Shown here in pieces: positions 17,738 to 25,725 of a DNA stretch of 57,713 nucleotides. A program made the translations under genes and the position numbers. Within the stretch, counting starts at the first letter, position 1, and every line of letters starts with the position of its first letter. This DNA comes from Bacteroidales bacterium UBA4179. Lineage in GTDB: Bacteria > Bacteroidota > Bacteroidia > Bacteroidales > Dysgonomonadaceae. The notes under the pieces were generated by a model. That model had not been told where the DNA came from and did not search any database. It was given only the letters and a program-made list of their open reading frames with translations. The stretch covers positions 1 through 57,713 of the forward strand of contig DFUT01000006.1 in assembly GCA_002381125.1 (NCBI GenBank). Direction: 5' to 3'.

Positions 17738-18688
17738 ATGGATATTTCGGTTATTATACCTCTTTACAACGAGGAAGAGTCGTTGCGCGAGTTATACCAA
17801 TGGATTAAGCGTGTGATGGACGAGAACGGCTATTCGTACGAAATTATTTTTGTGGACGACGGCAGCACCGATGGGTCATGGAATATCATTACCGAATTAA
17901 AGACGGAATCGGATCGGATACATGCGATAAAGTTTCGTCGCAATTACGGGAAATCGCCGGCTTTGCAATGCGCATTTCAAAAAGCCGAAGGCGATGTGGT
18001 GATTACGATGGATGCCGATTTGCAGGACAGTCCCGAAGAGATTCCCGAATTGTACCGGATGATTAAGGAAGAAGGATATGATTTGGTGTCGGGATGGAAA
18101 AAAAAACGTTACGATGCCAAATTGACCAAAAACTTGCCATCCAGACTTTTCAATGCAACGGCGAGATGCGTGTCGGGTATTAAATTGCACGATTTCAATT
18201 GTGGACTCAAAGCATACCGGAAAGATGTCGTGAAAAATATCGAACTGTATAACGAGATGCACCGATACATTCCTATTTTGGTCAAAAGTGCCGGTTTTAC
18301 CAAGATCGGGGAAAAACCGGTACAGCATCAACCGCGAAAATACGGCAAAAGCAAGTTCGGGGCAAGTCGTTTTTTTAACGGTTATCTCGATTTGATGACT
18401 TTGTGGTTCCTGAATCGTTTCGGAAAAAAGCCCATGCATTTTTTTGGCGTTCTGGGTACTCTTATGTTTTTCATCGGTTTCGTTGCCGTGATCGCAGTTG
18501 GTGCTACAAAATTATACGATATGCACCACGGCAATCCATACCGGTTGGTAACCGAGTCGCCCTACTTTTATATTTCCTTGTCCATGATGATTCTTGGTAC
18601 AATGCTTTTTTTGGGTGGATTCTTGGGCGAACTCATCTCGCGAAATTCTCCCGAAAGGAATCATTATCGGATAGAAGAAGAATTCTAA
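17738..18688 (+). CDS. GT2 polyisoprenyl-phosphate glycosyltransferase (DPM1/GtrB type)
   Basis: A 316-residue membrane glycosyltransferase. Residues 1-220 form the GT-A fold: IIPLYNEEESL at 6-16, FVDDGSTDGS at 38-47 and the metal site DADLQD at 92-97. Two membrane helices at about 235-260 and 275-300 anchor it. Relatives transfer a sugar from a nucleotide donor to undecaprenyl phosphate for later use in cell-surface glycans. It starts 2 bases after the DUF4199 stop. The sugar moved is not deducible. Confidence 0.88.
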   Translation: MDISVIIPLYNEEESLRELYQWIKRVMDENGYSYEIIFVDDGSTDGSWNIITELKTESDRIHAIKFRRNYGKSPALQCAFQKAEGDVVITMDADLQDSPEEIPELYRMIKEEGYDLVSGWKKKRYDAKLTKNLPSRLFNATARCVSGIKLHDFNCGLKAYRKDVVKNIELYNEMHRYIPILVKSAGFTKIGEKPVQHQPRKYGKSKFGASRFFNGYLDLMTLWFLNRFGKKPMHFFGVLGTLMFFIGFVAVIAVGATKLYDMHHGNPYRLVTESPYFYISLSMMILGTMLFLGGFLGELISRNSPERNHYRIEEEF

Positions 18689-18729
18689 CAAGCAATTATT
18701 TTTAATAACCATTTAAAAACAAAAGAATA

Positions 18730-19248
18730 ATGAATTTTGATGAAGTAATACGCAAGCGAAAATCGATTAGAAAATTCAGTGAAAAGCCTGTCGACAAAGA
18801 AGTGATTTTGCAATTGCTCGAATGTGCCCGCTTGGCTCCTTCGGCCGTAAATTTTCAACCGTGGAAGTTTTACGTATGTGCTTCCGAAGAGTCGAAAAAG
18901 GCAATTCGCGAAAGCTATCCACGCGAATGGTTTGCCGGTGCGCAGACATACATAGTGGCGTGTGGCGATCATAGCCGTTCTTGGAAACGCCCTTCCGACG
19001 GAAAAGATCATTGCGACATCGATATTGCTATTGCCGTGGAACATATCGTGCTGAAAGTCACCGATCTTGGATTGGGTACTTGTTGGGTATGCAACTTCGA
19101 TCCGTTGAAAGTGAAAGAAGCATTGCGTTTGAGCGAGGAGTTCGAACCCATTGTTCTTTTGCCGTTGGGTTATCCTGCCGACGATTATGAAGCCGATCTG
19201 CGTACCGGCAAGCGTAAATCGCTTGAAGAAATTATGGAATGGGTGTGA
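18730..19248 (+). CDS. Nitroreductase family flavoprotein
   Basis: A 172-residue FMN-binding oxidoreductase. The family start RKRKSIRKFSEKPV at 7-20 contributes the FMN phosphate contacts, LAPSAVNFQPW at 35-45 is the second flavin loop, and a GLGTCWVC turn lies at about 115-122. Short members of this family reduce nitro compounds, quinones or related substrates with NAD(P)H and act as dimers; the natural substrate is unknown. It follows the glycosyltransferase by 41 bases. Confidence 0.87.
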   Translation: MNFDEVIRKRKSIRKFSEKPVDKEVILQLLECARLAPSAVNFQPWKFYVCASEESKKAIRESYPREWFAGAQTYIVACGDHSRSWKRPSDGKDHCDIDIAIAVEHIVLKVTDLGLGTCWVCNFDPLKVKEALRLSEEFEPIVLLPLGYPADDYEADLRTGKRKSLEEIMEWV

Positions 19249-19356
19249 GTCGGTTTGTTGGCGAATAAAAAACGGTAAAGAAGAGAGATTGGTAGTAGGA
19301 TGAATGGTAAATGAAGTTTAATGGCGGAAACGGCGAAGAGTAACATATGAAAGCCT

Positions 19357-20403
19357 ATGTCGAAAGATAATATAAATACAAAAAGCAGGATAACGATAAT
19401 CATTTTCTGTTGCCTGGTCATTGTGCTTTCGGGGTGCAATCAGGCAGGAAAGAAAAAACGAAATAAAACCAACTATACCTATTTACAGGAATATGGCGAA
19501 ATTTTCCATACGAGTTTCCATGTCAAGTATGCTTATGATCGCTCGTTATACGACGAAATTATGGCTGAATTGGAAAAATTCGATGATTCGTTGAATCCTT
19601 TCAACGATTGTTCCATTATTTCGAAAATTAACCGGAATGAGCCGGTACAACCCGATTCGTTTTTCATTGCCGTGTTCAATAAAGCAATGGAGGTATCGCG
19701 TATCACCGATGGCAAATTCGACATCACCATTGCGCCTTTCGTAAACGCTTGGGGATTCGGGTTCAAAAACAGCGATAACATAACCCCGAAACTTATCGAT
19801 AGTTTGAAGCAGTTCGTCGGCTATGAAAAGATAAGGTTGGAAAACGGGAAAATCGTGAAATCCGATCCACGTGTTCAGCTCGATGCTTCGGCAATTGCCA
19901 AAGGCTATGCCTGTGATGTGGTGGCCAATTTGCTCAAGAGTTACGGCGTGGAAGATTATATGATCGAAATAGGTGGCGAAATTGCCATGCGCGGCAAAAA
20001 CGATAAAGGAGAATGTTGGCGCATAGGGATCGATAGACCAATGGACGACAGTACGGGCCTGCATCGTGAACTGCAAACCATTCTCTCTATTTGCGACAAA
20101 TGCGTGGCTACTTCGGGCAATTACCGCAACTATTATGTTAAAGACGGCAAAAAATATGCTCATACCATTGATCCGCATACCGGTTATCCTTCCGAACAAG
20201 ACATCCTTAGTGCTACCGTCATTGCCGACGATTGCATGACTGCCGATGCCTACGCCACGGCCTTCATGGTCTTGGGAATGGAAAAATCCAACGAAATTGC
20301 CAAAAAAGTTCCGGGATTGTTTTACTATTTTATTTATGCTCAACCCGATGGCACAATGGCAACCACTTACTCCAACGGTTTTGAACATTTTTTCGCAAAG
20401 TAA
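19357..20403 (+). CDS. apbE: FAD:protein FMN transferase, lipoprotein
   Basis: Attaches FMN covalently to Thr of flavoproteins such as NqrB/NqrC and RnfG on the outer face of the inner membrane. The 348-residue protein has a lipoprotein signal with LSGC, Cys27 being the lipid site. ApbE hallmarks follow: HTSFHVKY near 50-57, the DLDASAIAKGYACD-type block (here QLDASAIAKGYACD), a EIGGEIAMRGK stretch and THTIDPHTGYP-type end block (AHTIDPHTGYP). No nqr or rnf genes are in the window. A 280-codon antisense frame lies inside and is a shadow. Confidence 0.94.
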   Translation: MSKDNINTKSRITIIIFCCLVIVLSGCNQAGKKKRNKTNYTYLQEYGEIFHTSFHVKYAYDRSLYDEIMAELEKFDDSLNPFNDCSIISKINRNEPVQPDSFFIAVFNKAMEVSRITDGKFDITIAPFVNAWGFGFKNSDNITPKLIDSLKQFVGYEKIRLENGKIVKSDPRVQLDASAIAKGYACDVVANLLKSYGVEDYMIEIGGEIAMRGKNDKGECWRIGIDRPMDDSTGLHRELQTILSICDKCVATSGNYRNYYVKDGKKYAHTIDPHTGYPSEQDILSATVIADDCMTADAYATAFMVLGMEKSNEIAKKVPGLFYYFIYAQPDGTMATTYSNGFEHFFAK

Positions 20404-20470
20404 AAGAAGTGGGGCTGCAATACAAATAAGACTATAATAAAGTGGTGTAAGGCAATTAAATACGAGTAGG

Positions 20471-21022
20471 GTGAAAATAACAATAACATCCCATTGGGAA
20501 CAAGGAAAAGAGATTGTCCGATATTCGTTTTATCAAACATTTTTCGGCCCTGCACTCATTGCTTCCACCTCCAAGGGAATTTGTTTTTTGGCTTTTGGAG
20601 AAGAGGAGAAGACAATTCCGGAATTGAAAAAGCGATATCCCGGAGCTGTTTTCAAAAATCGGTCCGACGCATTTCAATTGTCCGCAAAAGCGTTGGTAAA
20701 CGGTGAGGAGCCTTCGGTTAAGCCACTTCCATTGCATATCGGGGGTACCGATTTTCAAATGGTGGTCTGGAAATCGTTGCTTCGTATACCTTCAGGAGAA
20801 CTTCGCACATACCGCCAAATTGCCACCACAATCGGTAAACCAACAGCTTGGCGTGCCGTTGCTTCTGCCGTTGGAAATAACCCCGTAGCTTATCTTATTC
20901 CCTGCCATCGGGTAATCCGTTCCAACGGTCATCTTGGTGGCTATCGCTGGGGAGTCGGTTTCAAACAGAAGATGCTCGATGTTGAAGAATTGAAGAAAAA
21001 CGCTTCCCCCGATTGTAAGTAA
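20471..21022 (+). CDS. ogt: Methylated-DNA-protein cysteine methyltransferase (Ogt type)
   Basis: Repairs O6-alkylguanine by moving the alkyl group to its own cysteine. Start codon is GTG at 20471. The 183-residue protein has the N-terminal ribonuclease-like domain and the C-terminal DNA-binding domain, with the active site PCHRV at 144-148 (Cys145), a helix RAVASAVGNNP at 128-138 and the GGYRWG block. No Ada regulatory domain is present, so it is a stand-alone repair enzyme. It lies 67 bases after apbE. Confidence 0.93.
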   Translation: MKITITSHWEQGKEIVRYSFYQTFFGPALIASTSKGICFLAFGEEEKTIPELKKRYPGAVFKNRSDAFQLSAKALVNGEEPSVKPLPLHIGGTDFQMVVWKSLLRIPSGELRTYRQIATTIGKPTAWRAVASAVGNNPVAYLIPCHRVIRSNGHLGGYRWGVGFKQKMLDVEELKKNASPDCK

Positions 21023-21065
21023 AGTTATAGGTAACGCAGGACGTATGTTATATCATTTACAAACA

Positions 21066-22097
21066 ATGAAATCACAAACAATGGAACAATTTTTTTCTGT
21101 CCGTTTCTTCATCTTTTCTGTCTTATTTACAGTTTCTTCATCTTTGCTTTTATCGCAGCAAAGCGATCTTGCTCACTATCCGACTTTTAAATTCGACGGG
21201 AATTTGAAAACCAAATTCGAATATGCTCCCGAACCGGGAAATTCTCGATTTTCGGTACGAAACTCCCGACTGGGTTTGTCGGGAAAAATTACGCCAATGG
21301 CAAGTTACAGGGCACAGGTGGAATTGAATAAAGAAGGCAAATTTGAGGTACTCGATCTCTCCGGAACACTTACTCCATGCGAAGGACTTTCGTTTACATT
21401 CGGACAAACGAGTATCCCGATTTTCAATCCCTATGTTATCAATCCCGGAACCATGATGTTTGCCAATCGCACTTTTCTGGGGAAATATTATGTTGGTACG
21501 CGCGATATCGGCTTACTTGTAAAGTATGGTTTTCGTTTGGCAACAGTTCCTGCAGGAATAGAATTTGGTATATATAACGGCAATACCATCAATAATCCGG
21601 TTTGGACCGATAGGTTTTCCTATGCTACCCGCTTGAGTTTTGGTAGTATGAAAGGATTTCGTACGACTTTTAAGTTGTATGACTATCCCCGCAGCGAGGA
21701 AGTGCATTATTTTCTTTACGGTGCCGATTTTCGTTATGAGGGCGACAACTGGAAAGTGGAGACCGAAATCATGAAAAGAGACGACAAGGTGGCCAACAAG
21801 GATTTGTTTTCCGCCTATGTTCAAGGTGCTTATTGGGCGCCTATCAAAGGCAGCATGTTTAAAAATATTATCCCCGCAGCTCGTTGGGATGCGATTAATC
21901 AAAACAAAGACGATTCTGCTCCCGACGTACACCGGCTGACACTAGGACTCGGTTTTGGACTCACCCCCAATGCAAACGGCTCGTTGCTTCGCATCAATTA
22001 CGAATGGTATTTTATTAAAAATCAACTCGATTTTATGCACCAAACCGAAGAAATGGATGCGGATAAACTTACGCTGGAACTCGTGTATGTTTTTTGA
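21066..22097 (+). CDS. Outer-membrane porin (OprO/OprP-like family)
   Basis: A beta-barrel protein of about 343 residues with a signal peptide (start uncertain among 21045, 21066 and 21081). Mature sequence begins with alternating amphipathic strands: KFDGNLKTKFEYAPE, then SRFSVRNSRLGLSGKITPMASYRAQVE, a pattern of the phosphate-selective porin family, and it ends with LTLELVYVF, an aromatic C-terminal residue as used for barrel insertion. Likely solute passage across the outer membrane; substrate unknown. It is followed on the same strand by a small macro-like protein gene. Confidence 0.78.
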   Translation: MKSQTMEQFFSVRFFIFSVLFTVSSSLLLSQQSDLAHYPTFKFDGNLKTKFEYAPEPGNSRFSVRNSRLGLSGKITPMASYRAQVELNKEGKFEVLDLSGTLTPCEGLSFTFGQTSIPIFNPYVINPGTMMFANRTFLGKYYVGTRDIGLLVKYGFRLATVPAGIEFGIYNGNTINNPVWTDRFSYATRLSFGSMKGFRTTFKLYDYPRSEEVHYFLYGADFRYEGDNWKVETEIMKRDDKVANKDLFSAYVQGAYWAPIKGSMFKNIIPAARWDAINQNKDDSAPDVHRLTLGLGFGLTPNANGSLLRINYEWYFIKNQLDFMHQTEEMDADKLTLELVYVF

Positions 22098-22195
22098 TGT
22101 TTTTCCTTTTTAAAATTTTTTTTATTTGTTTTGTTGGATCATTTTTTTTATTTTTGGATTTCCATATAAATAAGTTTAATAAAGTAAACATCGCT

Positions 22196-22600
22196 ATGAA
22201 ACCGGAGCACAAACATCGCGTTACTCCCGATTATATAACCCATCTCAACGACAACGAAGTATTTGTTTTCGGGAGCAATATTCAAGGAGATCATGCGGGA
22301 GGCGCAGCTCTCACCGCTTTAAAAAAATTCGGGGCTATTATGGGGCAAGGAGTTGGGTTGCAAGGAAAATCCTACGGCATTCCCACTATGCAAGGCGGCA
22401 TAAAAGACATTAAACCTTATGTTGACGAATTTATAGCTTTTGCCAAGGCTCATCCCGAATTAAAATTTTTGGTAACCCGTATAGGCTGTGGAATTGCCGG
22501 CTTTAAGGATAAGGAAATAGCCCCTTTGTTTGCAGAGGCCGTGAATTTGGAAAACGTGTGGCTTCCTGCCAGTTTTTGGGAGGTGCTCGATAGCGAATAA
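22196..22600 (+). CDS. Small macro-like protein (A1S_2505-type family)
   Basis: A 134-residue soluble protein. The ATG at 22196 is preferred; the longer frame from 22094 would add a 34-residue Phe-rich segment overlapping the porin stop. The core reads NDNEVFVFGSN, GDHAGGAA, GLQGKSYGIPT and TRIGCGIAGF, a pattern of the A1S_2505-type proteins found in bacteria and phages and resembling the ligand loops of macrodomains. A role with ADP-ribose or nucleotides is inference. No phage genes are nearby. The minus-strand mtgA ends 2 bases after its stop. Confidence 0.7.
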   Translation: MKPEHKHRVTPDYITHLNDNEVFVFGSNIQGDHAGGAALTALKKFGAIMGQGVGLQGKSYGIPTMQGGIKDIKPYVDEFIAFAKAHPELKFLVTRIGCGIAGFKDKEIAPLFAEAVNLENVWLPASFWEVLDSE

Positions 22601-22601
22601 T

Positions 22602-23282
22602 TCATTTTTTCTTTGGCAACCGGATATTTTGCATTTGTCGCAAAATTTCCTGTTGTCTTTTGAGTACGTAAGGTGATGGATTTTTCGAGCTGAACCGCCG
22701 TGGGTTGGGCAATGTGGCAGCAATAAGTGCCGATTGAGCCGGGGTGAGTTTCGAGGCGGTGGTATTAAAATGGCGATTGGCAACTGCTTCGGCGCCATAG
22801 ATGCCGTCGCCCGTTTCCATGCAGTTGAGATATACTTCCAAAATGCGTTCTTTTGTCCAAAAGAATTCGATAAGCACCGTGAAGTAGGCTTCAAGTCCTT
22901 TGCGGACCCACGAAGACTGCGGCCAAAGAAAAACGTTTTTCGCCGTTTGCTGACTGATGGTGCTGGCTCCACGTGGACGCCGGCGCTTTTTGTTTTCTTT
23001 CATCGCCTTTTCAATTTCTATCCGATCGAAACCCTTGTGTTGAAAAAAACGTTGGTCTTCCGAAGCAATTACTGCCCGTTTCAAGTGATCCGATATCTCA
23101 TCGTATGGCACCCATTTATGATGACATTTCACCGGTTCGCCGGCTTTTATTTGCTCAACCATGCGAATACCCATCAATGGAGTGAAAAATACGGGAACAA
23201 ACCGCAACACAATCACCGATCCTATGGACAGAACCAAAAACCAGAGAACGATTTTTTTGATTACACCCAAAATACTTCTCAT
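22602..23282 (-). CDS. mtgA: Monofunctional peptidoglycan transglycosylase
   Basis: Polymerises lipid II into glycan strands in the periplasm without crosslinking. The 226-residue protein has one N-terminal membrane anchor (about residues 8-28) and the GT51 motifs: ASEDQRFFQHKGFD (catalytic Glu), RGASTISQQTAKN, KERILEVYLNCME and GIYGAEAVA. The start at 23282 forms an ATGA overlap with the upstream AlaX gene stop, so the two are translationally coupled. A longer frame from 23315 lies inside alaX and was rejected. Confidence 0.95.
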   Translation of the reverse strand: MRSILGVIKKIVLWFLVLSIGSVIVLRFVPVFFTPLMGIRMVEQIKAGEPVKCHHKWVPYDEISDHLKRAVIASEDQRFFQHKGFDRIEIEKAMKENKKRRRPRGASTISQQTAKNVFLWPQSSWVRKGLEAYFTVLIEFFWTKERILEVYLNCMETGDGIYGAEAVANRHFNTTASKLTPAQSALIAATLPNPRRFSSKNPSPYVLKRQQEILRQMQNIRLPKKK

Positions 23283-23743
23283 TCGCTTTCCCTCAATTTG
23301 AACCGTACTCGCCAACGACCGTTTTCATAATCGTGACTGATGATTTCAAAACGTCCTATTTCGGAAGTATGCTCTACATGCTCCCCAATACAGGTACACA
23401 CGTCATAATCGCCGATGCGGACAATTCGCAGCGTTTCAGACACATCATTGGGTAATTTGGATAAATCCACAATTTTTTCCGCTTCGCCCATAGGCATATA
23501 TTCTTCCGTCACCTTAAGATCGCGCGCAATCACTGCGTTCACTGCCTCTTCTATGGCTTTTACCGTTTCCTCGTCGGGTTGTCGAGAAAGAAAATAATCG
23601 CATTTGCTTTTCTTGCGTTCGATATGGGTATTTTTCGAGCGTGCACAGCCAAACATCCGAACCATTGTCTGATTCAATATATGTTCGGCCGTATGCATGG
23701 GCGGATATTCTTTTTTGTTGTGATTGTTCAATTGCAATTTCAT
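23279..23743 (-). CDS. AlaX-type alanyl-tRNA editing protein
   Basis: A 154-residue free-standing editing domain like that of alanyl- and threonyl-tRNA synthetases, which clears mischarged Ser- or Gly-tRNA(Ala). The zinc ligands are visible as HTAEHIL at 17-23 (H-x3-H) and CIGEHVEH near 117-124 (C-x3-H). This is short compared with two-domain AlaX-M/L forms, so it is nearer AlaX-S. The gene overlaps mtgA by 4 bases. Substrate specificity cannot be told from the sequence. Confidence 0.85.
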   Translation of the reverse strand: MKLQLNNHNKKEYPPMHTAEHILNQTMVRMFGCARSKNTHIERKKSKCDYFLSRQPDEETVKAIEEAVNAVIARDLKVTEEYMPMGEAEKIVDLSKLPNDVSETLRIVRIGDYDVCTCIGEHVEHTSEIGRFEIISHDYENGRWRVRFKLRESE

Positions 23744-23762
23744 TGTATCGAATTTGAAGTTT

Positions 23763-23770
23763 CAAAGATA
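23763..23770 (-). promoter_or_regulatory. Putative promoter -7 element for the alaX-mtgA pair
   Basis: On the minus strand this reads TATCTTTG, 19 bases before the ATG. A TTTG lies 11 bases further upstream (23782-23785), closer than the normal spacing. Confidence 0.45.
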
Positions 23771-23969
23771 ATAAAAAGGGACAAAATTTTTACTCCAATC
23801 TTAAAGTCAATTTCAATGGCATACTTTTATTTTCCTCCAATCCCAATAACATTATTTAAGCACAACAATAGTAGTCTTTAAATAATATCGATACGATAAG
23901 GAGAAGCCAAAGTTTTTCGACTTTGTGTCGATAAAAAAACGATGTGGAAGCGAATTTGAAAATTATCCT

Positions 23970-23977
23970 TATCTTTG
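23970..23977 (+). promoter_or_regulatory. Putative promoter -7 element for the DUF4922 operon
   Basis: TATCTTTG, 22 bases before the ATG at 24000. A TTTG sits 11 bases upstream (23955-23958), again shorter than the usual 19-21 bases. Confidence 0.45.
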
Positions 23978-23999
23978 TTTAAACAATAAACGCAATGCA

Positions 24000-24842
24000 A
24001 TGAATCTTCAACAGACAATAGATGACCTGTTTTTATCGCAGCGCAACGAATGGAAATTATTAGATACGGCTATAAAACAGCTTGATAATGTAAAAGTTAA
24101 AGATTTTGAGTGGAGTGGGGGTGCTCGTGTAGAAGTTCAATTTAATCCGGCTCGTATGGTTTCCACTTCGGCAAAAATCGATAAGGAAACCATTGAGAAA
24201 CGTCCCTGTTTTTTATGCCCCAATAATCGTCCAAAAGAACAAAAAGAAATTCCTTTCCTCGATAAATACCTGATTCTTGCCAATCCTTATCCCATACTTC
24301 GCAATCATCTCACCATTTCGTTTCGTTCGCATGTTGCGCAGCGCATTCGTAAAAAAATTGGCGATATGCTCATACTGGCCGAGTCGCTTCCCAATTATGT
24401 CGTTTTTTACAACGGACCCAAGTGCGGTGCTTCGGCACCCGATCATTTTCATTTGCAAGCAGGTTTAAAAATGCCCATTTTGCTGTCGGGAGAAAACGAA
24501 CTTCGCTCGTGTCTTGTTGTCGAAAGCGATTCTCGCAAGGATGTCGAAGATCGGTTTGAAGACGTATATCGGTATCTCCAACGCCTTCAACCACAGGAAG
24601 AAGAGCCTATGATGAATTTGATTGCATATGTTGAAGACAACAACTATGTATTGCATATTTTCCCCCGCAAGGCACATCGCCCTCGGCAATACTATCTGGA
24701 AGGAAAAGAACAATTGCTGATTAGCCCGGGTGCAATTGATATGGCCGGACTCATCATTACCGTAAGAGAAGAAGATTTCGAGAAAATCGGTAAAGAAGAT
24801 ATTGAAGATATTTATTTTCAAGTCTCGTTGCCGGTACTATAG
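24000..24842 (+). CDS. DUF4922 protein, HIT/GalT-like nucleotide phosphorylase candidate
   Basis: A 280-residue soluble protein; the ATG at 24000 follows a promoter element and is preferred over the longer frame. It carries RPCFLCPNNRP at 68-78, NPYPILRNHLTI at 95-106 and GASAPDHFHLQAG at 143-155, in which His149 and His151 match the H-x-H-x-Q histidine triad motif seen in GDP-galactose phosphorylase and Ap4A phosphorylase. A nucleotidyl-His mechanism is therefore likely; the substrate is unknown. It heads a four-gene plus-strand run with USP-like, TPR and ZIP genes. Confidence 0.8.
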   Translation: MNLQQTIDDLFLSQRNEWKLLDTAIKQLDNVKVKDFEWSGGARVEVQFNPARMVSTSAKIDKETIEKRPCFLCPNNRPKEQKEIPFLDKYLILANPYPILRNHLTISFRSHVAQRIRKKIGDMLILAESLPNYVVFYNGPKCGASAPDHFHLQAGLKMPILLSGENELRSCLVVESDSRKDVEDRFEDVYRYLQRLQPQEEEPMMNLIAYVEDNNYVLHIFPRKAHRPRQYYLEGKEQLLISPGAIDMAGLIITVREEDFEKIGKEDIEDIYFQVSLPVL

Positions 24843-24900
24843 TTTAGTAATCTTTAACTTTAGGATTTTTTATTAATCAACGGCTAAAAATGATTTCGAT

Positions 24901-25725
24901 ATGGAGCCGATAGATACCTTTTTGAAGAAAATAAATAAAGATCTTGATTTCAAAATCCCGGTTAATGCCTTGATTAGCTTTTTTAACCCCGATACAGGTA
25001 AACTATTGTGTAAACTTGTGGCAAATCTTATTCGGTCGGAGACTTTTCAATCTACGTTGACGGTGTTGCATTTTATCGACGAAAATATGGCAACCGAAAT
25101 CGGAGATTTGGAATATTATAAAAATACTTTTTATGACGACATTGTCGAATTATACGAAGCGAAACAGCTATTGATTCGTATTTTTGTGAAGATTTCGGCC
25201 GATTATGTGGATGACATTCTTGAAATGGGAGAAAAATATCCATGCAATTTGCTGCTTATCGGCGTTGAACACGAGACTTTTCCCGGTTTTTGGGAAGAAA
25301 ATTATCCGAGGTTGAAAAATTCGGTAGCCAACATCCCAACAACGGCAATTTTTGTTAATAATGGTTTTCAACGGCTCAACCGTATTTTTGTTCCCATTTT
25401 GGACAAAACCGATGTGTATGTTTTTTTGTTTATTAATAGGTTGATTGTTCAAGAAAAGGTTTCCGTAATGATTTGGGATGCTATCGGTATCATCGAATCG
25501 GAACCTAAAATGAAGAAGCTGTATCAGTATTTTTACAAAAAAGCCGAAGGGAAATTGGAATTGTGGAACAACGAGAAAAAAATCGGCATCGATTACATTG
25601 CCGAACAAGATCTTGTTTTGATGGGAATAGAAGGATGGGAAAAACTGCAGTCATCTGCGGTTTCATGGGCACATTCGCTTCCCTCTGCACTTATTGTTAA
25701 ACCCGCAACAAATGAAGGAAAATGA
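24901..25725 (+). CDS. Tandem universal-stress-protein-like protein
   Basis: A 274-residue soluble protein resembling two Rossmann-type USP domains in a row, as found in the cytosolic tails of CPA2 antiporters. Domain 1 covers about 15-150, with LTVLHFIDE at 53-61 and CNLLLIGVEHETF near 114-126; domain 2 covers about 155-270, with NRIFVPILDKTD and a closing DLVLMGIEGWE. No membrane part is attached, so if it derives from such a transporter it has been separated. The clear GxxGx(9)G(S/T) ATP motif of classic USPs is missing. Its stop overlaps the next start (ATGA). Function unknown. Confidence 0.55.
   Translation: MEPIDTFLKKINKDLDFKIPVNALISFFNPDTGKLLCKLVANLIRSETFQSTLTVLHFIDENMATEIGDLEYYKNTFYDDIVELYEAKQLLIRIFVKISADYVDDILEMGEKYPCNLLLIGVEHETFPGFWEENYPRLKNSVANIPTTAIFVNNGFQRLNRIFVPILDKTDVYVFLFINRLIVQEKVSVMIWDAIGIIESEPKMKKLYQYFYKKAEGKLELWNNEKKIGIDYIAEQDLVLMGIEGWEKLQSSAVSWAHSLPSALIVKPATNEGK

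Noticed and set aside
19546..20388. 280-codon minus-strand frame
   Set aside because: Lies fully antisense to apbE, whose motifs are all intact.
22094..22195. Upstream extension of the macro-like protein
   Set aside because: The added segment is Phe-rich, overlaps the porin stop and is not part of the conserved family core.
22734..23330. 198-codon plus-strand frame
   Set aside because: Antisense to mtgA, which has all GT51 motifs and a coupled start with alaX.
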